Source of the DNA: Lachnospiraceae bacterium | GTDB lineage: Bacteria; Bacillota; Clostridia; Lachnospirales; Lachnospiraceae | Assembly: GCA_022796795.1 (NCBI GenBank) | Contig: JAAWJI010000041.1 | Span: forward strand, 1-35,098 | Direction of reading: 5' to 3' | DNA: 35,098 nucleotides | In this document: one piece after another, positions 1-6,948 of the stretch | Layout: each line of letters starts with the position of its first letter | Position numbering within the stretch: the stretch's first letter is position 1 | Position numbers and translations under genes: made by a program | Notes under the pieces: generated by a model | Database searches by the model: none | The model's input: only the letters and a program-made list of their open reading frames with translations | What the model was told of the DNA's origin: nothing

Positions 1-102
1 ATATAAATCGCTGGAAGAAGTGATAAAAAAGGCGGATGACAAACCGGCTACAAGTCCTGCTACTACAGAAATGCCAAATACAAAATACGATTTCACTTTC
101 AT
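1..102 (-). CDS. N-terminus of a membrane-anchored or exported protein (partial)
   Basis: The reverse strand is open from an ATG at 102-100 to the window edge, giving 34 residues that begin MKVKSYFVFGISVVAGLVAG and continue into LSSAFFI. This is a short basic start followed by one long hydrophobic stretch, so it is a signal peptide or signal anchor. An AGGAAAGGA ribosome site lies about 12 bases upstream. The gene would be transcribed away from the LacI-type regulator. No conserved domain is visible in this fragment and I do not assign a family. The forward reading across the same bases has no ribosome site and looks non-coding. Confidence 0.5.
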   Translation of the reverse strand, partial: MKVKSYFVFGISVVAGLVAGLSSAFFITSSSDLY

Positions 103-315
103 TAAAATAGATTGTCCTTTCCTGAGTACTGTGACTGCCAGTAATCAGCCTGTCTGCTCCATCAGTCAAGCGGCAGTCTATTATATATATCATATCTCAA
201 ATCTGCAAAAATAGCAAATGATTTACAGGGCTTTTTTTGCTGTGTTCTCGTCTAAATTTGTTTATGGAGAGGAGTGCTGGATGCCTGCAGCATCAGAAAC
301 AACGGTTTGGAATTT

Positions 316-325
316 TTTGCGCAAA
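316..325. promoter_or_regulatory. Operator-like palindrome O1 at the regulator promoter
   Basis: TTTGCGCAAA is a perfect 10-bp palindrome with a central CG, the usual form of LacI-family operators. It ends four bases before the -35 box of the regulator gene, so the protein probably controls its own expression. The same core recurs at 4621-4630 and 4832-4841. Confidence 0.72.
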
Positions 326-329
326 TTTG

Positions 330-356
330 TTGACATCTTCCTGCCCTTTGTATAAT
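330..356 (+). promoter_or_regulatory. Promoter of the LacI-type regulator gene
   Basis: TTGACA at 330-335 and TATAAT at 351-356 are perfect sigma-A boxes with a short 15-base spacer. The spacer departs from the usual 17, which may lower activity or make it depend on a bound factor. The start codon is about 35 bases downstream, after an AGAGGGG ribosome site at 379-385. Confidence 0.65.
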
Positions 357-391
357 ATGATAAGTAGTATGGGAAAAAGAGGGGCAGAGCT

Positions 392-2419
392 ATGGCAACG
401 ATTCATGATATTGCAAAGATCGCAGGAGTTTCCACGTCAACCGTTTCTCATGTGGTCAACCGCACGCGCTATGTAAGTCCGGAGCTGGTGGAGAAGGTGG
501 AGCGTGCAATTCAGGAGTTAGATGAATTACCCAATTTTATTATCAAAAAATCCAGGACGAGTCAGATTTCCACTGGATTGAAATACATTTTTATTTTAAT
601 TTCCGAACGGGGCAGCCAATTTCAGAGACAGACGGAGGAGTGTGTGAAGGAGCTTCTGGCAGATACGGATTATACCATAATCTCAGCAGGCTATGATAAG
701 GACACGGCCAGACTTAAGGTGATCAAAAATATGATTTTGGCAACGCCGGATTTATGCGGGATTGTTGCCTTTCCTGATGAACGGGAAATTTTGACGGAGG
801 CTTTTTTTCATGAAATTTCCGTGCCGGTTATCCTCATCGGAAAAGCGGTGAAGGGGTTGAAGGCGGATGTGTTTTCCCCCAATATGTATGACGGAGGATA
901 CCAGGCAGCTAAGCACCTGATTAAAAACGGCCACGAACGCATTGCCTATATGGGGAATTCCAGAGACTTGTCTACCTGGCGCTTTGAGGGGTATCAAAAG
1001 GCGCTTCACGACTATGGAATCGAAGAGAATCCCCAGCTTGTTTTTCCTAATCTGAATACGGAGGTTGAGGTATTTCAGGTCATGGATGAGATGATGGCCC
1101 AGGAGGTGCCGCCTACGGGAATCGTAGTGGCCAACTCCTTTCCTATCATCCCGCTTTTGAAATATCTCCATGCACATAATATTATAATTCCCAAGGACAT
1201 TTCTGTCATAATCCTCAATGATTTTGAGTGGGCATCCCTGTTGGCGCCGGAGCTTACCTGCATTGACAAGCAGCCTGCAGAATGCGCGTCTTTGACGGTA
1301 AAGACCCTGATGAAACGAATGAGAGGCGAAAAAGGAGAGCTCCAGAAGGAGACGCTTCCGGTCCGGCTGAATGTGAGAAATTCCACCCAGGGTATTGGCA
1401 GAGGGCCTTTTGGGGAGAAGGCGGAGAGCGCGGAGGTGCTGGAGCTTTCGGAGGCGGAAAAGGAGCAGATCCGCAGTCAGCATTATACGGCCGCCATTTC
1501 CTTCCACTATACGGGGAAGGCCTGGATGCAGCTGATGGAAAAGGGGATCAAGAAAATCTTTGAGGATCTGGGGATCTCTCTGATTGCCGTCACAGACGCC
1601 CACTTTGAGGCTTCCATGCAGAGTAAGCAGTTGGATAGTATTCGGTTTTTGTCTCCGGATCTGCTCATTGCCATACCGGTGGACAGCCAGGACACGGCGG
1701 AGGCTTTTCAGAAGGTGGTAAAAAGCGATACAAAGCTTGTCCTGATCACCAATATTCCAGACGGCATTGCGCCGGGAGACTATGTGTCCTGCGTTTCAGT
1801 GAACGAGTATTCTCACGGCCGGAATATGGGGCATGGGTTGGGAAAATATATGGTGCGCCACAAGATGAAATACGTGGGGATTGTGCGTCACGGCAATCAG
1901 AATTTTTTTGCAACCAGGCAGAGAGATAACGCGGCGGAGCAGGTATTGTCGGAGGAGTTTCCGGAGATCCGGATCTGCGGGGAGATCAGCTTCCAGTCAG
2001 AGACCGAGGTCTATAAAAAGGCAAAGGAATTTATTCTGCATCATCCGGAGGTGGAGGCATTCTATGTTTCCTGGGACGGACCGGCCCTTGAGGTTCTGCG
2101 GGCTCTGACAGAAGCGGACCGGACGGACGTGGCGGTTGTTACGGGAGATTTGGATTACGCCATAGCCATGAACATGGCAAAGGGGGGCATGGTGAAGACT
2201 CTCAGCGCCCAGTGCCCCTATGAGCAGGGAGAAGCCATTGCCCTGGCGGCTGCCAATGCGCTTCTGGGCAAACAGACCCCATCCTTTATCGGGATTGAAC
2301 CGGTTTTGGTGACACCGGAGAATCTTCTCAAGAGCTGGACGGATATCTTTAAGGATAATCCTCCAGGGGAGCTTCGCCGGGCGATTCGGGAAAATCTTCC
2401 ATATTTTACCATGGAATAG
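392..2419 (+). CDS. LacI-family regulator fused to a second solute-binding domain
   Basis: This 675-residue protein is about twice the usual LacI/GalR length of 330-350. Residues 1-50 form a classic LacI helix-turn-helix (MATIHDIAKIAGVS, then STVSHVVN). Residues about 62-330 form a first periplasmic-binding-protein-like sensor domain. After a linker, residues about 352-660 form a second such domain, colinear with the lipoprotein encoded at 5700-6917. Shared blocks include YTAAISFHY, AVTDA and YVSCVS, and identity is roughly 40-45 % by hand count over the first 110 aligned residues. There is no signal peptide, so both sensors act in the cytoplasm. The gene sits beside the two operons it probably controls, and the same palindrome occurs at its own promoter and theirs. 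By family it is likely a repressor released by sugar. Whether the second domain senses the transported sugar is inference. Confidence 0.9.
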   Translation: MATIHDIAKIAGVSTSTVSHVVNRTRYVSPELVEKVERAIQELDELPNFIIKKSRTSQISTGLKYIFILISERGSQFQRQTEECVKELLADTDYTIISAGYDKDTARLKVIKNMILATPDLCGIVAFPDEREILTEAFFHEISVPVILIGKAVKGLKADVFSPNMYDGGYQAAKHLIKNGHERIAYMGNSRDLSTWRFEGYQKALHDYGIEENPQLVFPNLNTEVEVFQVMDEMMAQEVPPTGIVVANSFPIIPLLKYLHAHNIIIPKDISVIILNDFEWASLLAPELTCIDKQPAECASLTVKTLMKRMRGEKGELQKETLPVRLNVRNSTQGIGRGPFGEKAESAEVLELSEAEKEQIRSQHYTAAISFHYTGKAWMQLMEKGIKKIFEDLGISLIAVTDAHFEASMQSKQLDSIRFLSPDLLIAIPVDSQDTAEAFQKVVKSDTKLVLITNIPDGIAPGDYVSCVSVNEYSHGRNMGHGLGKYMVRHKMKYVGIVRHGNQNFFATRQRDNAAEQVLSEEFPEIRICGEISFQSETEVYKKAKEFILHHPEVEAFYVSWDGPALEVLRALTEADRTDVAVVTGDLDYAIAMNMAKGGMVKTLSAQCPYEQGEAIALAAANALLGKQTPSFIGIEPVLVTPENLLKSWTDIFKDNPPGELRRAIRENLPYFTME

Positions 2420-2430
2420 AACAAATAGAA

Positions 2431-2473
2431 GAGCTGGCCGGAAACCCTAAGATTTCCGGTCAGCTCCTTTTTT
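2431..2473. terminator. Intrinsic terminator between convergent genes
   Basis: A 14-bp stem (GAGCTGGCCGGAAA at 2431-2444 with TTTCCGGTCAGCTC at 2453-2466, one G-U pair) with an 8-base loop is followed by CTTTTTT. It ends the regulator transcript. The T-run on the opposite strand is weaker, but the hairpin could also stop the leftward dehydrogenase operon. Confidence 0.88.
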
Positions 2474-2486
2474 GCATCAAATTCCG

Positions 2487-3659
2487 TTAGTCGATTTTCT
2501 TTACCTCTGTCCAGGCGTGGGTTTGGGCGGACTCTAAGATGGCGTCTGAGATCAGCTCCACCATATAGCCGTCCCGGAAGCCTGGATCTGCTTGGGTGCC
2601 TTCTGCCACAGCCTTTAGGAACTCGTACATTTCGATCATCTTCGTCTCCGTGTATCCAATGCCTAGGGCAGGAATGGGCCACAGCTGATTTCCATAGGGA
2701 TGAGCCGGTCCGGTATAGACCGTGCGGAAGCCTCGGCGGTCGTCCCCGTCCTTGGCAAAGCAGACCTGCAGCTCGTCCCGGCGCTCATAGTTGAAGAACA
2801 GAGAGCCCTGGGTGCCGTGAATCTCAAAGGTAATATAATTGTTCCGGCCCCAGGCGTTTCTGGTAGCCTCAATGGTTCCAAAAACCCCGTTTTCACACTG
2901 TACCATAAAGCAGCAGTGATCGTCCACATCCACAGGCTTTTTGGGAGCGTTGCTCCCGCCTTTTACAGTTCCCAGGCTGTCTGCCAGACCGGTTTGGGTG
3001 GGACGCTCCGGGATATAGGTTGCGGTCCGGGCGTTGACCGACGCAAACTCGCCAACCAGGAAGCGCAGCATATCTACAATATGGGTTCCGATATCTCCTA
3101 AGGCTCCGGTTCCGCAGATGTCTTTCTGGAAACGCCAGGAGAGGGGAGAGTTGGGATCTGCAGACCAGTCCTGGAGATAGGTGCCGCGGAAATCCAGAAG
3201 CTCTCCAAGAGCCCCTTCCTGAATGTATTTTTTAGCCAGCTGCACGGCAGGGGTGCGGCGGTAGTTAAAAGCCACCATGGTGGTGATGTGATTCTCTTTT
3301 GCCGCCAGGTACATCTCCTTTGCCTGCTGGGAGGTAAGGGCCATGGGCTTCTCGCAGAGAATATGCTTGCCAGCCTTGGCCGCGGCAATAGCAATCTCGG
3401 CGTGGATATTGTTGGGCGTACAGATATCCACAATGTCAATCTCCGGATCTTCGATCATCCGGCGCCAGTCCGTTTCGTAGGTGGCAAAGCCCAGTCTTTG
3501 GGCAGAGTCTTTTGCTACCTCCTGGTTGATATCCACAATGGTTTTCTTCACTGGCATGACAGGGGCAGGCCAGAAAAACATGGGCATTCCGGCGTAGGCA
3601 ATGGCGTGTGCTTTTGCCATAAATCCGGCTCCGATGAGACCAACTTTCATTTCTTTCAT
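2487..3659 (-). CDS. Gfo/Idh/MocA-family NAD(P)-dependent sugar or cyclitol dehydrogenase
   Basis: The product has 390 residues. An N-terminal Rossmann fold is shown by VGLIGAGFMAKAHA near residue 7, followed by CTPNNIHAEIA and the family hallmark CEKPMA. A C-terminal alpha/beta substrate domain contains GDIGTHIVDM. The lysine of EKP and the Asp and His of D-I-G-T-H are the usual catalytic residues. The family oxidises a ring hydroxyl of sugars, glycosides or inositols to a keto group. It is a paralogue of the protein at 9414-10589, sharing MPxxFWPAP near the start and blocks such as SPLSWRFQKDI and EATRNAWGRNNYIT. The chosen ATG has an AAGGAG site nine bases upstream. It is the second gene of the leftward operon, 17 bases after the epimerase-like gene. 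Substrate unknown. Confidence 0.92.
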   Translation of the reverse strand: MKEMKVGLIGAGFMAKAHAIAYAGMPMFFWPAPVMPVKKTIVDINQEVAKDSAQRLGFATYETDWRRMIEDPEIDIVDICTPNNIHAEIAIAAAKAGKHILCEKPMALTSQQAKEMYLAAKENHITTMVAFNYRRTPAVQLAKKYIQEGALGELLDFRGTYLQDWSADPNSPLSWRFQKDICGTGALGDIGTHIVDMLRFLVGEFASVNARTATYIPERPTQTGLADSLGTVKGGSNAPKKPVDVDDHCCFMVQCENGVFGTIEATRNAWGRNNYITFEIHGTQGSLFFNYERRDELQVCFAKDGDDRRGFRTVYTGPAHPYGNQLWPIPALGIGYTETKMIEMYEFLKAVAEGTQADPGFRDGYMVELISDAILESAQTHAWTEVKKID

Positions 3660-3676
3660 GATGTTATTCTCCTTTC

Positions 3677-4591
3677 TTAAATTACGAATTGACGCATATA
3701 CTGGTAGGACAGCCTAAGGGAATCCAGCACCCGCTCCGGCGTGCTCTCAAAGGCCTTATCCTCGATCTCGATGCAGCTGTATCCGTTATAACCGATATCA
3801 TTCAGAGCTGACACATATTTTCCCCAGTCCACATCCCCCAGCCCCGGAAGCTTGGGAGACATGTACTGCAGGGGATAAGCCATGATTCCCACATCCCGTA
3901 GGCGGTCGGGATAAACCTTGATGTCCTTATAGTGAACATGGAAGATTTTCTCCTTAAATTCATACAGGGGCGCTATGTAATCCATCTGCTGCCAGATGAA
4001 ATGAGAGGGATCGTAGTTCAGGCCCAGGTAGTCGCTGGGAAGAAGAGAGAAGACCTTCCGCCAGATCGCAGGGGTAGTCATGAGGTTCTGGCCCCCCGGC
4101 CACTGTCCGGCATCAAAGAGCATGGGACAGTTTTCGACGGCGATCCGTACCTTTTGCTCTTCTGCTACCTTTAGAATGGGCTTCCAGATTTCCTGAAACA
4201 GCTCCAGATTTTCCTCTATGGTTCGATGCTGAGCTCTGCCGATAAAGGTGGTGACAGTGTCCACACCCAACTTGGGAGCTGTTTTGATCATGGCAATGAG
4301 ATGCTTTACGATTTTATCCTGCGCTGCGGGATCGTCTGTCAGGGCGTTGGGATAGTAGGCGAGAGCAGAGATGGCCACGTTTTTCTGCCTGCAGTAATCG
4401 TTGATGTGCCCAATCTTTGCATCATCCAGCTCTTCTATATGAATATGGGTCACGCCGGCATATCTTCTGGAAGCCTTTTCTACGGGCCAGCAGGCAACCT
4501 CCACACATTCATATCCCATAGAAGCAGCAGTATCAATGACCTCTTCAAAAGAACTGTTGTCCAAAATAGCAGATACAAAACCTAGTTTCAT
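3677..4591 (-). CDS. Sugar phosphate isomerase/epimerase-like TIM-barrel protein
   Basis: The 304-residue product belongs to the xylose-isomerase-like TIM-barrel superfamily (AP endonuclease 2 fold). It begins MKLGFVSAILDNSSFEEVI. Later strands carry candidate divalent-metal ligands: IAVENCP (Glu), LNYDPSHF (Asp and His), IFHVHYKDI (His) and CIEIED (Glu). Family members include IolE and IolI, YcjR-type epimerases, and the large subunits of C-glycoside deglycosidases. It is the first gene of the leftward operon, with an AAGGAG site eight bases before the ATG, and is followed by the dehydrogenase. The pairing suggests it acts on the keto product of that enzyme. The exact reaction cannot be read from the sequence. 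Confidence 0.88.
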   Translation of the reverse strand: MKLGFVSAILDNSSFEEVIDTAASMGYECVEVACWPVEKASRRYAGVTHIHIEELDDAKIGHINDYCRQKNVAISALAYYPNALTDDPAAQDKIVKHLIAMIKTAPKLGVDTVTTFIGRAQHRTIEENLELFQEIWKPILKVAEEQKVRIAVENCPMLFDAGQWPGGQNLMTTPAIWRKVFSLLPSDYLGLNYDPSHFIWQQMDYIAPLYEFKEKIFHVHYKDIKVYPDRLRDVGIMAYPLQYMSPKLPGLGDVDWGKYVSALNDIGYNGYSCIEIEDKAFESTPERVLDSLRLSYQYMRQFVI

Positions 4592-4619
4592 TGGAAAGTC
4601 TCCTTTTCTTTTTTTTGTT

Positions 4620-4631
4620 ATTTGCGCAAAT
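4620..4631. promoter_or_regulatory. Operator-like palindrome O2, leftward operon
   Basis: ATTTGCGCAAAT is a perfect 12-bp palindrome with the same core as at 316-325 and 4832-4841. It lies about nine bases downstream of the leftward -10 box, so a bound protein would cover the start of transcription, the classic position for a LacI-type repressor. Confidence 0.85.
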
Positions 4632-4639
4632 TTATAAAA

Positions 4640-4668
4640 ATTATATAATGTAAGGGCATGTGTGTCAA
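4640..4668 (-). promoter_or_regulatory. Promoter of the leftward epimerase-dehydrogenase operon
   Basis: On the reverse strand TTGACA (4668-4663) and TATAAT (4645-4640) are both perfect and separated by exactly 17 bases. Transcription should start near 4633, directly before or within the palindrome at 4620-4631. This is a strong promoter that probably needs repression. Confidence 0.85.
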
Positions 4669-4788
4669 TAGAAAAAAAGAAATGGACAAGAAAATAAATG
4701 AAAAAAGTTGGTTTTTGTAAGTTTTAAACAAAAACAAAAAGGAAAATTGTGCAAAAAGTAAAAACATAAGAAAAATACAGAGGAAATA

Positions 4789-4817
4789 TTGACAAAACAA
4801 CAAGGATGGGATATATT
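4789..4817 (+). promoter_or_regulatory. Promoter of the rightward importer operon
   Basis: TTGACA at 4789-4794 and TATATT at 4812-4817 have a 17-base spacer. Transcription should start near 4824, just before the palindrome at 4828-4845. The arrangement mirrors that of the leftward promoter. Confidence 0.85.
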
Positions 4818-4827
4818 GAAATCACAT

Positions 4828-4845
4828 TAAATTTGCGCAAATTTA
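4828..4845. promoter_or_regulatory. Operator-like palindrome O3, rightward operon
   Basis: TAAATTTGCGCAAATTTA is a perfect 18-bp palindrome and the longest of the three copies. It starts ten bases after the -10 box, so a bound repressor would block initiation or escape. The distance to O2 is about 210 bases, which would allow DNA looping. A weaker related sequence, ATTGTGCAAA, lies at 4746-4755. Confidence 0.87.
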
Positions 4846-4870
4846 TAAAAATACATAAAAGGAGGATTTT

Positions 4871-5683
4871 ATGAAACTGGGATATATGACAAACGGTTTC
4901 GGACCGCTGGTTGGCGATGGCGGCGGCGTGACAAGCGTCAAGGATATTCGCTATCTGACCCTGTGCGACGATGAAGCTGTTTTAAAGAAGATTACAGAGA
5001 TTGGTTTTCGGCATATCGAGGTATTAGAAGGAAATCTGACCAAGTATGCAGCAGATATTCAGGTATTAAAGGATATGCTTGCCAGATACAACGCGGGTAT
5101 GATGAGTGTCTGTGTCGGCGCGAATTTTATCTATAAAGACGCCTTGGAAGATGAAATGTGTCATATGAAAGCTGTGGCGACACTGGCAGAGCAGGTGGGA
5201 GTTTCCTATGTGGCTTTCTGCGGCGGCGCTATCCGGGGAAAAGGAATCCAGGAGGGAGACTACCAGCTTCTGGCGGAAGGTCTCCGGGAGGCTTCCAAGG
5301 TATTTGCGGACTGCGGTATTGAGGCCAGCTACCATCCTCATCTGGGATCCATGGCTGAAAAACCGGAGCAGATTGACAAATTGTTTGAGCGGACGGACAT
5401 GAAGATTTGCCCGGATTTGGCTCATCTGGCGGCAGGAGGCGGGGATCCTCTGGAAATTGTGAAGAAATATTATGACCGCATCTCCTTTGTCCATCTGAAG
5501 GATCTGAACCAGGATGGATTTGCACCTCTGGGAACCGGCACCATTGACCTGGAAGGGATTCTCACATTCTTAAAGGAAAAGGGATATGAGGGGGATTACC
5601 TGGTGGAGGTAGACGGATTTGCAGGAGATCCTGCAGAGGCCTGCCGCGTATCGTATGAGTATTTAAAAGGAAAGCTGATTTAG
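4871..5683 (+). CDS. IolE/IolI-like TIM-barrel isomerase or dehydratase
   Basis: The 270-residue product is a second xylose-isomerase-like TIM-barrel protein, only distantly related to the one at 3677-4591. Landmarks are EASYHPHLGS (His), MKICPDLAHLAAGGGDP (Asp and His) and ISFVHLKDL (His), then LVEVDGF (Glu) near the end, all candidate metal ligands. The HPH and D-x-x-H-L-A-x-x-G-G-D-P pattern resembles inosose dehydratases and 2-keto-inositol isomerases. It is the first gene of the rightward operon, with a GGAGG site before the ATG and only 16 bases before the lipoprotein gene. Location beside the importer suggests an early catabolic step on the imported sugar or cyclitol. Function is inferred from family and context. 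Confidence 0.86.
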   Translation: MKLGYMTNGFGPLVGDGGGVTSVKDIRYLTLCDDEAVLKKITEIGFRHIEVLEGNLTKYAADIQVLKDMLARYNAGMMSVCVGANFIYKDALEDEMCHMKAVATLAEQVGVSYVAFCGGAIRGKGIQEGDYQLLAEGLREASKVFADCGIEASYHPHLGSMAEKPEQIDKLFERTDMKICPDLAHLAAGGGDPLEIVKKYYDRISFVHLKDLNQDGFAPLGTGTIDLEGILTFLKEKGYEGDYLVEVDGFAGDPAEACRVSYEYLKGKLI

Positions 5684-5699
5684 GAAACAGGAGGAACAT

Positions 5700-6917
5700 A
5701 TGAAAGCGAAAAAATGGTTATCCATATTGTGTATTGCAACAATGACATCCGTATTACTGTCCGGCTGCGGCAAGGAGCCTGCTCCTGCAGAGAGCCAGGA
5801 TGTAGCACAGACTGAGGCTCCTGCAGAGGAGGCTCCCGAACCTGCAGCAGAGGAAGAGACGCCGGCGGAGGCTCCGGCCGAGAGCGCTCCTGCAGAGGCC
5901 GCGGATAATGGAAGCAGCGAAATCAAGTCTACAGGCCCCAACGGAGAAACCGCTTTGCTGGCCACAGAGTTATCTCTGACAGACGAGGAGATCGCTCAGA
6001 TCCAGGCAGGAAATTATACGGCTGCCATCAGCTTCCACTACGGCGGAAATGACTGGTCTTCCGCACAGCAGAAGGGTCTGGAGGATACCTTCAAAAAATT
6101 AGGTATTGAAATTGTGGCCGTTACCGATGCAAACTTCTCGCCGGAAACCCAGGTATCCGACCTGGAGACCATTATGGCAAAACAGCCGGATGTGCTGGTG
6201 TCCATTCCCACTGACGCCACCTCCACGGCTAACGCATACCAGAGAGTTGCCGACAGCGGAACCAAGATTGTCTTCATGGATAATGTTCCATCAGGATTTA
6301 CAGCTGGGGAAAACTATGTCAGCTGTGTCTCCGCAGATAACTACGGAAACGGCCTGATTGCGGCGGATCTCATCGGAGAAGCCCTGGGCGGAAAAGGAAA
6401 AATCGGTATTATTTTCTACGATGTGGATTTCTTTGTAACCAATCAGAGACTGGAAGCCTTTGAGAAGCAGATGGCAGAGAAATATCCGGAGATCGAAGTG
6501 GTATCCAAAATGGGATTCCAGGATGAGAATGGCTGCGACGTGGTGGCAGACGCTATGATTACCCAGAATCCGGATATTGAGGCTATGTTTGTTCACTGGG
6601 ATATTCCCTGTGAGGGCGCGCTGTCTGCTCTTCGCGCAGCCGGACGGGATGACATTCTGCTGAGCACCATTGACCTGGGAAATAACATTGCCAAGGAGAT
6701 CGCAGAAGGAAACGTACTGGGTCTTGGAGCACAGCTTCCCTATGACCAGGGCGTTGCAGAGGCTACGCTGGCAGCTTACGCTCTGCTTGGCAAGGAAGCG
6801 CCGGCCTATGTGGCAGTTCCTGCAAAGCGGGTGGAGAAATCCAATCTTCTGCAGGCCTATCAGGATGTATATCATACCGAGGCTCCTGACACCATTAAAA
6901 ATGCCATGACCGATTAA
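5700..6917 (+). CDS. Sugar ABC transporter solute-binding lipoprotein
   Basis: The 405-residue product has a lipoprotein signal peptide ending in L-S-G-C with the lipidated cysteine at 23. Residues about 24-75 form a low-complexity Ala/Pro/Glu linker, a typical tether for a Gram-positive surface lipoprotein. The DNA there repeats GCTCCTGCAGAG. Residues about 90-400 are a ribose-type (PBP1) periplasmic-binding fold that captures substrate for the ATPase and permease encoded next. The fold is homologous to the C-terminal half of the LacI-type regulator at 392-2419 over its whole length. A short 31-base gap precedes the ATPase gene. Substrate is unknown, but type-1 folds with RbsA/RbsC partners import monosaccharides, inositols or similar small molecules. 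Confidence 0.93.
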   Translation: MKAKKWLSILCIATMTSVLLSGCGKEPAPAESQDVAQTEAPAEEAPEPAAEEETPAEAPAESAPAEAADNGSSEIKSTGPNGETALLATELSLTDEEIAQIQAGNYTAAISFHYGGNDWSSAQQKGLEDTFKKLGIEIVAVTDANFSPETQVSDLETIMAKQPDVLVSIPTDATSTANAYQRVADSGTKIVFMDNVPSGFTAGENYVSCVSADNYGNGLIAADLIGEALGGKGKIGIIFYDVDFFVTNQRLEAFEKQMAEKYPEIEVVSKMGFQDENGCDVVADAMITQNPDIEAMFVHWDIPCEGALSALRAAGRDDILLSTIDLGNNIAKEIAEGNVLGLGAQLPYDQGVAEATLAAYALLGKEAPAYVAVPAKRVEKSNLLQAYQDVYHTEAPDTIKNAMTD

Positions 6918-6948
6918 GGGAGAGTATAAGAAAGAACAGGTAGAGACG

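Larger units (their letters stand above)
103..391. other. Intergenic region between the left-edge gene and the regulator
   Basis: These 289 bases separate two divergent genes. They contain the operator-like palindrome at 316-325 and the regulator promoter at 330-356. An AT-rich stretch at 178-195 may hold a promoter for the leftward gene, but I cannot define one. Short readings here lack ribosome sites and are not called. Confidence 0.6.

Noticed and set aside
237..476. Forward 79-codon reading overlapping the regulator start
   Set aside because: It runs through the operator and promoter and has no ribosome site.
752..1603. 283-codon reverse reading inside the LacI-type regulator gene
   Set aside because: Antisense shadow of a well-supported gene; no ribosome site and no recognisable domain.
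2218..2682. 154-codon reverse reading across the terminator and the dehydrogenase end
   Set aside because: It runs through a strong terminator hairpin and overlaps two real genes in other frames.
4618..4803. Reverse 61-codon reading in the divergent promoter region
   Set aside because: It is Phe/Leu-rich because the DNA is A-rich, and it covers both promoters and an operator.
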